Source of the DNA: Comamonadaceae bacterium CG_4_10_14_3_um_filter_60_75
GTDB lineage: Bacteria > Pseudomonadota > Gammaproteobacteria > Burkholderiales > Burkholderiaceae_C
Length of the DNA: 5,369 nt
NCBI GenBank assembly: GCA_002784245.1
Contig: PFKL01000029.1
Span: 1-5,369 of the forward strand
Reading direction: 5' to 3'
Below, one piece after another: positions 1 through 5,369 of the stretch. Below the pieces are notes generated by a model that was given only the letters and a program-made list of their open reading frames with translations, made no database searches and was not told where the DNA came from. The stretch's first letter is position 1, and each line of letters starts with the position of its first letter. The position numbers and the translations under genes were made by a program.

Positions 1-98
1 CGGGTTGGGTCAGCGTAAATTTCGACGATGGATTTGGGCGCGGTTTTCAGGCGCACGCCCACGGCGTGAAAGCCGAACAGAACTTTGGGGGTAGACAT
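1..98 (-). CDS. rlmB: 23S rRNA (guanosine-2251-2'-O)-methyltransferase RlmB, N-terminal fragment
   Basis: This is the first 32 codons of a minus-strand gene that runs off the left edge. It starts at the ATG complementary to 96-98 and reads MSTPKVLFGFHAVGVRLK, followed by TAPKSIVEIYADPTR. The KVLFGFHAVxVRLK opening and the SIxEIY strand match the N-terminal substrate-binding domain of RlmB from Burkholderiales as I know it. The family is a SPOUT-fold, SAM-dependent enzyme that 2'-O-methylates G2251 in the peptidyl-transferase P-loop of 23S rRNA; its catalytic domain lies outside the window. No clear Shine-Dalgarno sequence precedes the start. The esterase gene ends only 21 bases upstream on the same strand, so translation may be coupled or the two genes co-transcribed. 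The identification is good, but rests on a short piece; a paralogous SpoU-type methyltransferase is the main alternative. Confidence 0.85.
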   Translation of the reverse strand, partial: MSTPKVLFGFHAVGVRLKTAPKSIVEIYADPT

Positions 99-119
99 GT
101 ATTGAATTATCGCTGGCGC

Positions 120-1094
120 TCACAACGCGATGCCAAAAGCAAGTCGAAGCGCACGCGCTGCATCCAGATGCGCTTGGCGCGCCTGCGGCAGCACGCGGCC
201 CATCTTGATGAACTCGTGGGTGACACCGCGGTACAGCTCCAGGTCCACTGCCACACCGGCAGCGCGCAGGCGGTCGGCGTACAGCAGTCCTTCGTCGACC
301 AGCGGGTCGCATTCGGCCAGACAAAACCAGGCCGGGGCGACACCATCGACATCAGGCGCGTTTAGCGGTGCAAAACGCCAGTCCTCGCGGTCAGCGTGGT
401 TGGGAATGTAGAGGTCAAAAAAGTACGCAACGTGCTCGGCCTCCAGCACAAAACCCTTGCCAAAGGTGCGATGCGACAGCGTGTCGGCGTGCGCGCAGGT
501 GCCTGGGTAAAACAGCAGTTGCAGCGCCAGCTTCAGGCCGGCATCGCGCGCTTGCAGCGCACACGCGGCGGCCAGCGTGCCGCCAGCGCTGTCACCGCCC
601 ACTGCGATGCGGGCAGGATCCAGCCCCAGTTCAAGCCCATGCTGGTGCACCCACTGCACGGCATCCCAGGCATCTTCAAACGCCACCGGAAAGCGGTACT
701 CGGGGGCCAGGCGGTAACCCACTGAGATCACCGCGCAATGCGCCAGATGGCTCAGGCTGCGGCACAAAATGTCGTGCGTGGCGATGCTGCCAATGGTGAA
801 GCCACCCCCATGCAAATACACCAGCACAGGCAGGGGCGGCTGCATTGAGGCCAGGCCTGGCGCGTACAAGCGCACCGGCAAGTCAAAGCCATCGCGCGCG
901 GGCACGGTGAAGCTCTCCACCCGCGGTAACTTTGTTGGTGGCAGGTCCAGCACATCGGCGCCGAGCTCGTAGGCGGCACGCGCCTGTTGCGGGGTCAGCG
1001 CGTGCAGTGGCACGTGCGCCGCACGCGCCATGCGCTCGATCACGCCACGCATGGCGGGGGTCAACAGGGCGCGGGGATTTTGGTGGTGGGTCAT
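120..1094 (-). CDS. alpha/beta hydrolase, hormone-sensitive-lipase family (family IV) esterase
   Basis: Predicted cytoplasmic carboxylesterase that hydrolyses short- or medium-chain esters; the natural substrate cannot be told from sequence. Numbered from the ATG at 1094 (324 residues), the family IV hallmarks are all present and in order. The oxyanion-hole motif YLHGGGF has HGGG at 95-98. The nucleophile elbow GDSAGG is at 167-172 with Ser169. The acid is Asp263 in ECDPLVDEG, and the base is His293 in GVTHEF. The length suits the 300-330 residues usual for the family. An in-frame GTG at 1124 would add ten residues (MTTLSPTTQP). I prefer the ATG because relatives usually begin shortly before the PRALLTPAM-like segment, but neither start has a clear Shine-Dalgarno site. 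There is no signal peptide or membrane segment. The gene is divergent from vapBC and points towards rlmB, 21 bases downstream. The enzyme class is secure and the start is uncertain. Confidence 0.9.
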   Translation of the reverse strand: MTHHQNPRALLTPAMRGVIERMARAAHVPLHALTPQQARAAYELGADVLDLPPTKLPRVESFTVPARDGFDLPVRLYAPGLASMQPPLPVLVYLHGGGFTIGSIATHDILCRSLSHLAHCAVISVGYRLAPEYRFPVAFEDAWDAVQWVHQHGLELGLDPARIAVGGDSAGGTLAAACALQARDAGLKLALQLLFYPGTCAHADTLSHRTFGKGFVLEAEHVAYFFDLYIPNHADREDWRFAPLNAPDVDGVAPAWFCLAECDPLVDEGLLYADRLRAAGVAVDLELYRGVTHEFIKMGRVLPQARQAHLDAARALRLAFGIAL

Positions 1095-1153
1095 GGGCTG
1101 CGTGGTTGGTGATAAAGTAGTCACGTTTTTGTATATATTTTAGGAGGCCGCTC
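1095..1153. promoter_or_regulatory. divergent intergenic region between esterase and vapBC, with AT-rich tract
   Basis: This short stretch must hold the start signals for vapBC (rightward) and probably for the esterase (leftward). A run of T followed by TATATATT at about 1132-1139 contrasts with the GC-rich surroundings. It is the best -10-like sequence for vapB, but no -35 box with good spacing is visible (TTGGTG at 1106-1111 is too far away). VapB-type antitoxins usually repress their own operon by binding short inverted repeats over the promoter. The ATATAT core is self-complementary and could be part of such an operator, but no long dyad is present. The promoter and operator assignment is inference. 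Confidence 0.35.
1142..1147 (+). promoter_or_regulatory. strong ribosome binding site of vapB
   Basis: A perfect AGGAGG lies six bases before the ATG at 1154 and fixes the vapB start. It is the only textbook Shine-Dalgarno site before a gene start in this window. It suits an antitoxin that must be made in excess over the toxin, whose start has no ribosome binding site of similar strength. Confidence 0.85.
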
Positions 1154-1492
1154 ATGCAAGTTGAAGCCAAACTCTTCAAATCGGGCAACAGTCAGGCAGT
1201 CCGCCTGCCCAAAGCGTTTCGGATGCCCGGCGATACCGTCTGGATTGACCGCGATGCGGCCACTGGCAACGTCATTTTGAGAGCCAAAGACGATGACAAG
1301 CGCAAACGCAACTTGGAAGAATTGTTCAGACTGATTCGCGAGCAGCCTTTCACTGAAGACTTCATTCCCCCGCGTGATGATGCATGTCGTCCCAGCCCAT
1401 TTGAAGACTGGGAAGCCCGTGATCTGGCTGAACCCACCCAACTTGAAAAAGTGACGAAGGTTGCGAAGCGTACGCGCAAGACAACAGTCTGA
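1154..1492 (+). CDS. vapB: type II toxin-antitoxin system antitoxin, VapB family (AbrB/SpoVT fold)
   Basis: DNA-binding antitoxin that should neutralise the VapC encoded directly downstream and repress its own operon. Residues 5-43 form a swapped-hairpin AbrB domain with the signature KLFKSGNSQAVRLPKAFRM, then the GDTVWIDRD and GNVILR strands. Residues about 66-91 (FTEDFIPPRDD...FEDWEARDL) are the acidic, aromatic segment that in VapB/MazE proteins wraps around the toxin. At 112 residues it is longer than the roughly 75-90 usual for this group. The extra part is a Lys/Arg-rich tail (about 99-112, KVTKVAKRTRKTTV) of unknown role. The start is fixed by AGGAGG at 1142-1147. The stop overlaps the vapC start by one base (TGATG), a typical arrangement for translational coupling. 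Codon use is more A/T-rich than in the flanking genes, which fits horizontal acquisition. Confidence 0.92.
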   Translation: MQVEAKLFKSGNSQAVRLPKAFRMPGDTVWIDRDAATGNVILRAKDDDKRKRNLEELFRLIREQPFTEDFIPPRDDACRPSPFEDWEARDLAEPTQLEKVTKVAKRTRKTTV

Positions 1493-1896
1493 TGCGTTAC
1501 CTGCTCGACACCAACATCGTCAGTTACTTTGTAAAAGGTGTCAGCGCCAGTTTGGTGCAACGTATGCAAGCCGGGGTGGACGCACAAGACATTGCCATAT
1601 CCGCCGTTACCCGTGCCGAATTGCGCTACAGCGTTGAATTGATGGACAAATTCGACAAACGCCGCCGCCGCATTGATCTGGTACTGAAGGAATTGCCCAC
1701 ACTACCTTGGAGCACTGAGGCCGCCGATGAATTCGGTCGAATCAGAGCCTATTTAAAGCGCAACGGCTGCCCTGTGGGAGAGTTTGACACTCAAATCGCC
1801 GCCCACGCCTTGACTGAAAAGCTGATTCTGGTCACCCACAACACGCGCCATTTTGAAAACGTGCCGCATCTGAAACTTGAAGACTGGATGGCTTGA
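1492..1896 (+). CDS. vapC: type II toxin VapC, PIN-domain ribonuclease
   Basis: Predicted Mg2+-dependent endoribonuclease toxin. Relatives cleave initiator tRNA in the anticodon loop or other structured RNAs and so halt translation until VapB binds them. The 134-residue protein is a complete PIN domain. It opens with MRYLLDTNIVSYF (catalytic Asp6), has the conserved Glu43 in SAVTRAELRYSV, Asp99 in GEFDTQIAAHAL, and the C-terminal VTHNTRHFENVPHL segment that ends in a typical LEDW. In that last segment His116/Asn117 sit where many homologues have N-N or N-D. All acidic active-site positions appear intact, so the toxin should be functional. The start is the ATG at 1492 within the vapB stop. It most resembles the tRNA(fMet)-specific VapC/FitB-like subgroup, but the target is inferred from family only. 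Confidence 0.93.
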   Translation: MRYLLDTNIVSYFVKGVSASLVQRMQAGVDAQDIAISAVTRAELRYSVELMDKFDKRRRRIDLVLKELPTLPWSTEAADEFGRIRAYLKRNGCPVGEFDTQIAAHALTEKLILVTHNTRHFENVPHLKLEDWMA

Positions 1897-1898
1897 AC

Positions 1899-2125
1899 AT
1901 GGCCACAAGCCCACCGGCGCTGCGCGCGCAACTGCAAACCGCCCCGCACGACCTATCCACCAACAACCTCGCTGATAGCGCCACCCAACTGCTCGCCACC
2001 CTGGGCTAGGCCAGTCCAAAAACCTCACCCTACCCCATGATCCAACAGCCTTTGCCAAAGAAATTGAACACCTGACCGGTGGTGCAAAGCAGCTCAACCC
2101 AGAGCACGCCAGCCTGACCGACTGG
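1899..2125 (+). pseudogene. broken N-terminal remnant, possibly of a type IIG-like restriction-modification protein
   Basis: Two bases after the vapC stop, an ATG at 1899 opens a 36-codon reading frame (MATSPPALRAQLQT, then LADSATQLLATLG) that ends at TAG 2007-2009. The reading resumes in another frame from about 2009: QSKNLTLPHDPTAFAKEIEHL, cited here as overlapping pieces, and LNPEHASLTDW up to 2125. Joining the two frames gives one continuous, sensible protein segment of about 75 residues, so a small indel near 2005-2012 broke the gene. The pattern LRxQL...LLATLG...LTL...FAKEI...LTDW resembles, from memory, the N-terminus of large Eco57I-like restriction/methyltransferase proteins, where LxDWxxxxLLFQLT follows. 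Here the similarity stops after the Trp. The family assignment is tentative; that it is a decayed coding sequence is better supported. Confidence 0.45.
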
Positions 2126-2355
2126 CCGCCGAAATCGCAAAAACCACTTTTGGGGTCACCCCCAGTGAGCACAGCCAGGTCAAAAGTCTTGATCAGGTAA
2201 AAACCGGCAACAACCTGCGCGACCACATGACCGATCTGGAGCTGATTTTTACCATGCTGGGTGAAGCCAGCACCACTGAAATTGCTCGTAAAGCCGATGC
2301 CCAAGGCTTTATTGAAAACCGCACATCGGCAAGACAGGGTGGCCATTCAACCTAA
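2126..2355 (+). pseudogene. C-terminal remnant of a BRO-family / phage antirepressor or DinD-like protein
   Basis: From about 2122 a third frame carries protein-like sequence: LAAEIAKTTFGVTPSEHSQV, then KSLDQVKTGNNLRDHMTDLE and LIFTMLGEASTTEIARKADA, followed by QGFIENRTSARQGGHST, stopping at TAA 2353-2355. The NLRDHMTDLELIFTMLGEASTTEI block followed by an A-rich GG motif is a pattern I know from the C-terminal part of BRO-N/phage-antirepressor and DNA-damage-inducible DinD-like proteins. In those a GGxxAGxARxxLE helix follows. Here the codons immediately after the stop read ARKL, suggesting that the stop itself is a late mutation or indel. The N-terminal BRO/KilA DNA-binding domain is absent, and there is no start codon or ribosome binding site of its own. 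It is read as a fragment fused by deletion or recombination to the preceding remnant. Confidence 0.5.
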
Positions 2356-2435
2356 GCGCGCAAGCTCTGGCATTAACATTGCTAGATCACACATTAGGAT
2401 CAGCCTGATTTTTAACTTTTTGAGACACCCTTTAC
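2356..2435 (+). other. intergenic leader of the transglutaminase gene
   Basis: These 80 A/T-richer bases separate the pseudogene stop from the next ATG and should contain the promoter of the long downstream gene. I see no convincing -35/-10 pair. A short ATCA/TGAT hairpin at about 2399-2409 followed by T-rich sequence is too weak to call a terminator. A poor GAGA at 2422-2425, ten bases before the ATG, is the only candidate ribosome binding site. Confidence 0.4.
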
Positions 2436-5369
2436 ATGTCCATCCACGCCGCCATCAACCACGTTACCCACTACAGCTACGACCGCTTGGTTGCGTTGGG
2501 GCCGCAGGTGATACGTTTGCGCCCTGCCCCGCACTGCCGCAGCAAGATCATTTCCTATTCGCTCAAGATCGAGCCCGAGGGCCATTTCATCAACTGGCAG
2601 CAAGACCCGTTTGCCAATTACCAGGCGCGCATTGTCTTCCCGGAAAAGACCAGGGAGTTCAAGGTCACCGTCGACGTGGTGCTGGACATGGCGGTCTACA
2701 ACCCGTTTGACTTTTTTCTGGAGCCCGCCGCCGAAGAGTTCCCGTTCAGCTACGAAGACGACCTGAAGCAAGAGCTGGCCCCCTACCTCACACCCGACCC
2801 CGTTACCCCGCTGCTGCAAGCGTATCTCGACAAGGTTGACCGCACCAAGCGCCGCAGCGTGCTGTTTTTGGTCGACCTGAACACGTCGGTCCACCACGCC
2901 ATCAACTACACCATTCGCATGGAGCCGGGTGTGCAAACACCTGAAGAAACGCTGAAGCTGGCTTCGGGCTCGTGCCGCGACTCGGCCTGGCTGATGGTCC
3001 AACTGCTACGCAATTGCGGGCTGGCGGCGCGCTTTGTGTCGGGCTACCTGATCCAGCTCAAACCCGACGTGAAGGCGCTGGATGGCCCCAGCGGCACCGA
3101 AGTCGACTTTACCGACCTGCACGCCTGGTGCGAGGTCTATCTGCCCGGCGCTGGCTGGGTGGGGCTGGATGCCACCTCGGGCCTGCTCGCTGGTGAAGGA
3201 CACATCCCGCTGGCTTGCACACCGCAGCCCTCGGGTGCGGCACCCATTGAGGGCCGCAGCGACAAATGCGAAGTGGAATTTGCCCACCACATGGCCGTGA
3301 CCCGCGTGTACGAGTCGCCGCGCGTGACCAAGCCCTACACCGAAGAGCAGTGGGCCGCCATCATGGCGCTAGGCGATGCGGTTGACGCCGATCTGAGCAC
3401 CAACGACGTGCGCCTGACCATGGGCGGCGAGCCCACTTTTGTGGCCGTGAGCGACCGCGACGCACCAGAATGGAACACCGATGCCCTCGGCCCGACCAAA
3501 CGCGGTTATGCCACCGAATTGGTGCACAAACTGCGCAAGGAATATGGCGAGGGCGGCTTTTTGCACTTTGGCCAAGGCAAGTGGTACCCCGGCGAACAGC
3601 TGCCGCGCTGGGCGCTCAACATTTACTGGCGCGCCGACGGCCAGCCGGTCTGGGCCAATCCGGCTCTGTTTGCCGACGAACGCATACCCATGCACTACAC
3701 GCACGCTGACGCGCAGCGCTTTTCAACCACGCTGGCCGCCAAGCTCGGCGTCACGGCCAAATTCATCCAGACCGCTTATGAAGACACCTGGTATTACCTC
3801 TGGCGCGAACGCCGCCTGCCGGTCAATGTCGATCCGTTCAACTCAAAACTGGACGACGAGATGGAGCGCGCCCGCCTGCGCCGTGTCTTTGAGCAAAAAC
3901 TCGACACCCCCGTTGGTTATGTGTTGTCAATCAAAGTGACGGGTTACGACGACACCTATGGCGCCGCCTGGACCACCGGCCCCTGGTTTTTGCGCGACGA
4001 ACGCATGTACCTGATGCCCGGCGACTCGCCCATGGGCTTGCGCCTGCCGTTGGACTCGCTGCCGTGGGTTAGTCAAGCCGACTTCCCCTACATGATCGAG
4101 CAAGACCCCAGCACCCTGCGCGGTGACTTGCCAGCCTACGCTGCAGTCGCTGCGCGTTACGCACCCAGCCACGCGCCCGGCAAAGCGGGGCTGGCGCTCG
4201 GTGCGGCGCGTCGCGCAGCCGCCGCTGCTGCGGGCAGCGTCAACGCCACAGCGGCCATGCCGTTTGTCGCTGGCGCCCTGCCACCCTCTGAGGCCACCCG
4301 GGTGATGCAAAACCCGACCGCTTTTGCCGACAGCACCAGCACGTCCAGCCACGCTCAAAGCGCCCAGCAAACCGAGCCCGCCGACTTTGCCCGTTTACCC
4401 GGCCCGCACGAGTCTGCCCACTGGATCACCCGCACCGCGCTGTGCGTGGAGGTGCGCGACCCGCGCCGCGCCAATGGCCCGGCGGCCGAAGCTGTGGGTG
4501 AGTCATCCGGCGTGATCTACATCTTTATGCCGCCGCTGGAGCGGCTGGAGTATTACCTGGACCTGCTGGCCGCCGTGGAAGCGACAGCGCAAGAGCTGGG
4601 CGTGCGGATCGTCATTGAAGGCTACCCGCCCCCGCGTGACCCGCGCCTGAAGCTTCTCAGCGTCACACCCGACCCCGGCGTGATCGAGGTCAACATCCAC
4701 CCGGTGACCCACTGGAGGGACCTGGTGCGCAACACCGAGTTCTTGTACAACGCCGCCTTTGAGTCGCGTCTGTCTGCAGAAAAATTCATGACCGACGGCC
4801 ACCACACCGGCACCGGTGGCGGCAACCACTTTGTCATGGGTGGGGCCACGCCGTCTGACAGCCCGTTTTTGCGCAAGCCAGAGCTGCTGGCCAGCCTGCT
4901 GCTGTACTGGCACAACCACCCGTCCTTGAGCTATTTGTTCAGCGGCATGTTTGTCGGCCCCACCAGCCAGGCCCCGCGTGTGGACGAAGCCCGCAACGAC
5001 CAGCTCTACGAGCTTGAAATCGCGCTGGAACAAATCTACAAAAACCGTGAGATTTATGGTCGATTTCCCGCCGGGCCGCCCCAAGGGAAATCAGCCCCCA
5101 CGGGGGGCAGCGAATCCAACGAAGTGGCTGAGCGTGGGGGCCATCCCATGCCACCGTGGCTGGTCGACCGCACCCTGCGCAACATCCTGATCGATGCCAC
5201 CGGCAACACGCACCGCAGCGAAATCAGCATTGACAAGATGTACTCGCCCGACTCCGCTACCGGTCGCCTGGGGCTACTGGAGCTGCGCGCCTTTGAGATG
5301 CCGCCACACCCGCACATGAGCAGCGTGCAGCAGTTGCTGCTGCGTGCGCTGATTGCCCGCTTCTGGAGA
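2436..5369 (+). CDS. transglutaminase-like cysteine enzyme fused to DUF2126 putative amidoligase (3' end beyond window)
   Basis: A single frame stays open for 978 codons from the ATG at 2436 to the window edge. Residues about 1-90 (MSIHAAINHVTHYSYDRLVA...) form the bacterial transglutaminase N-terminal beta domain. Residues 160-250 are the papain-like transglutaminase core, with Cys180 in SGSCRDSAWL, His229 in FTDLHAWCEVYLPG and Asp245 in GLDATSG as the triad. From about 300 onward it is DUF2126, a putative amidoligase: MGGEPTFV (329-336), FGQGKWYPGEQLPRW, IEGYPPPRDPRL (727-738), VIEVNIHP (749-756) and the glycine-rich HHTGTGGGNH (789-798), which recalls glutamine-synthetase-type sites. Family proteins run to about 1100-1170 residues, so some 130-190 are missing. 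The start agrees with family N-termini, although the ribosome binding site is weak. No signal peptide is seen, so it is probably cytoplasmic. Relatives occur beside circularly permuted ATP-grasp and alpha-E proteins, suggesting peptide ligation or cleavage; substrates are unknown. Oddities are an Ala-rich linker and an in-frame repeat insertion at 5072-5146. Confidence 0.93.
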   Translation, partial: MSIHAAINHVTHYSYDRLVALGPQVIRLRPAPHCRSKIISYSLKIEPEGHFINWQQDPFANYQARIVFPEKTREFKVTVDVVLDMAVYNPFDFFLEPAAEEFPFSYEDDLKQELAPYLTPDPVTPLLQAYLDKVDRTKRRSVLFLVDLNTSVHHAINYTIRMEPGVQTPEETLKLASGSCRDSAWLMVQLLRNCGLAARFVSGYLIQLKPDVKALDGPSGTEVDFTDLHAWCEVYLPGAGWVGLDATSGLLAGEGHIPLACTPQPSGAAPIEGRSDKCEVEFAHHMAVTRVYESPRVTKPYTEEQWAAIMALGDAVDADLSTNDVRLTMGGEPTFVAVSDRDAPEWNTDALGPTKRGYATELVHKLRKEYGEGGFLHFGQGKWYPGEQLPRWALNIYWRADGQPVWANPALFADERIPMHYTHADAQRFSTTLAAKLGVTAKFIQTAYEDTWYYLWRERRLPVNVDPFNSKLDDEMERARLRRVFEQKLDTPVGYVLSIKVTGYDDTYGAAWTTGPWFLRDERMYLMPGDSPMGLRLPLDSLPWVSQADFPYMIEQDPSTLRGDLPAYAAVAARYAPSHAPGKAGLALGAARRAAAAAAGSVNATAAMPFVAGALPPSEATRVMQNPTAFADSTSTSSHAQSAQQTEPADFARLPGPHESAHWITRTALCVEVRDPRRANGPAAEAVGESSGVIYIFMPPLERLEYYLDLLAAVEATAQELGVRIVIEGYPPPRDPRLKLLSVTPDPGVIEVNIHPVTHWRDLVRNTEFLYNAAFESRLSAEKFMTDGHHTGTGGGNHFVMGGATPSDSPFLRKPELLASLLLYWHNHPSLSYLFSGMFVGPTSQAPRVDEARNDQLYELEIALEQIYKNREIYGRFPAGPPQGKSAPTGGSESNEVAERGGHPMPPWLVDRTLRNILIDATGNTHRSEISIDKMYSPDSATGRLGLLELRAFEMPPHPHMSSVQQLLLRALIARFWR
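4131..4391 (+). other. low-complexity Ala/Ser/Thr/Gln-rich linker inside the transglutaminase-DUF2126 gene
   Basis: Residues about 566-652 of the encoded protein lack the conserved motifs found on both sides. The stretch contains AAVAARYAPSHAPGKAG, then an arginine-flanked run of six alanines at 594-599 encoded by mixed GCN codons, and a polar tail (ADSTSTSSHAQSAQQTE). It separates the DUF2126 part that ends near LPWVSQADFPYMIEQDP from the part that begins at HWITRTALCVEVRDPR. It is probably a flexible, disordered connector between two lobes, and a site where family members differ in length. Confidence 0.6.
5072..5146. repeat. GC-rich REP-like inverted-repeat element inserted in frame in the coding sequence
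   Basis: The segment begins CGGGCCGCCCCAAGGG and ends CGTGGGGGCC, and can fold in two ways. One is a tight hairpin, GCCCCC (5094-5099) with GGGGGC (5103-5108) and a three-base loop. The other is a longer stem, GCCCCCACG (5094-5102) perfectly complementary to CGTGGGGGC (5133-5141). The ends, GGCCGCCCC against GGGGGCC, are also partly complementary. This arrangement matches a dispersed palindromic element that I recall between genes, and at gene ends, in Comamonadaceae. Here it is translated without a stop, giving GPPQGKSAPTGGSESNEV followed by AERGGH, just before PPWLVDR, where relatives have only a short spacer. Copy number cannot be seen from one window. Confidence 0.65.

Noticed and set aside
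368..799. Plus-strand open frames of up to 143 codons across the esterase
   Set aside because: They are Arg/Ala/Cys-rich low-quality translations opposite the esterase GDSAGG and HGGG motifs, with no ribosome binding site.
1106..1139. TTGGTG and TATATT as a -35/-10 pair for vapB
   Set aside because: The spacer is 22 bases (20 if TATATA at 1132 is used), outside the usual 16-18, so only a general promoter region is reported.
1753..2346. 197-codon open frame on the minus strand across the vapC end and the pseudogene region
   Set aside because: It runs antisense to the catalytic end of vapC and to protein-like plus-strand remnants. Its translation is Cys/Trp/Gly-rich with no recognisable motif, so it is an antisense shadow.
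2399..2417. Short ATCA-GCC-TGAT hairpin followed by T-rich sequence, as a possible terminator before the transglutaminase gene
   Set aside because: The stem is only four A/T-rich pairs (five if the loop is a single base), and the T-run is interrupted by AAC, so it is too weak to call.
2412..3002. 196-codon minus-strand open frame opposite the transglutaminase N-terminus
   Set aside because: It is fully antisense to clearly conserved transglutaminase sequence, and its long valine-rich stretches are typical of the complement of GC-rich coding DNA.
4503..5084. 193-codon minus-strand open frame opposite the DUF2126 C-terminal motifs
   Set aside because: It is antisense to conserved motifs (IEGYPPPRDPR, HHTGTGGGNH) and has no family resemblance of its own.
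1..5369. CRISPR arrays, tRNA or rRNA genes, and IS transposase genes
   Set aside because: No regularly spaced repeats, cloverleaf-like conserved arms, rRNA segments or transposase motifs are visible on either strand.

Overview
The window looks like chromosomal DNA from a betaproteobacterium of the order Burkholderiales, most likely a Rhodoferax/Polaromonas-type member of the Comamonadaceae. This rests on the GC-rich coding style, the RlmB N-terminus typical of that group, and a dispersed GC-rich hairpin repeat of a kind I associate with Comamonadaceae. The family assignment is from memory and was not tested by a search.

Layout. On the minus strand, the left edge carries the first 32 codons of the 23S rRNA methyltransferase gene rlmB (98 to 1). 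Upstream of it lies a hormone-sensitive-lipase-type (family IV) alpha/beta-hydrolase/esterase gene (1094 to 120, or from a GTG at 1124), only 21 bases away, so the two may be co-transcribed. Divergent to these, on the plus strand, is a type II toxin-antitoxin pair: an AbrB-fold VapB antitoxin (1154-1492) with a strong AGGAGG ribosome binding site, overlapping by one base a PIN-domain VapC RNase (1492-1896). Next come about 540 bases with no intact gene (1897-2435). They hold broken coding sequence in three frames: a piece resembling the N-terminus of large type IIG-like restriction-modification proteins, joined to a piece resembling the C-terminus of BRO/phage-antirepressor or DinD-like proteins.

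From 2436 to the right edge runs one long open gene, 978 codons without a stop and cut by the window end. It encodes a bacterial transglutaminase-like cysteine enzyme (N-terminal transglutaminase domain, triad C180/H229/D245) fused to a DUF2126 putative amidoligase region. Within it are an Ala/Ser/Thr-rich linker (about residues 566-652) and an in-frame insertion of a GC-rich inverted-repeat element (about 5072-5146), which adds roughly 25 residues at a site where relatives, as I recall them, run directly into the PPWLVDR motif.

How they fit together. rlmB, the esterase and the transglutaminase/amidoligase look like stable chromosomal genes. The more A/T-rich block at about 1125-2435 (vapBC plus two gene remnants) looks like a decayed mobile or defence cassette in which only the toxin-antitoxin pair stayed intact. 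The transglutaminase-DUF2126 protein belongs to a widespread but biochemically uncharacterised family, often encoded near circularly permuted ATP-grasp and alpha-E proteins and suspected of peptide ligation and cleavage. Any such partners would lie beyond the right edge.
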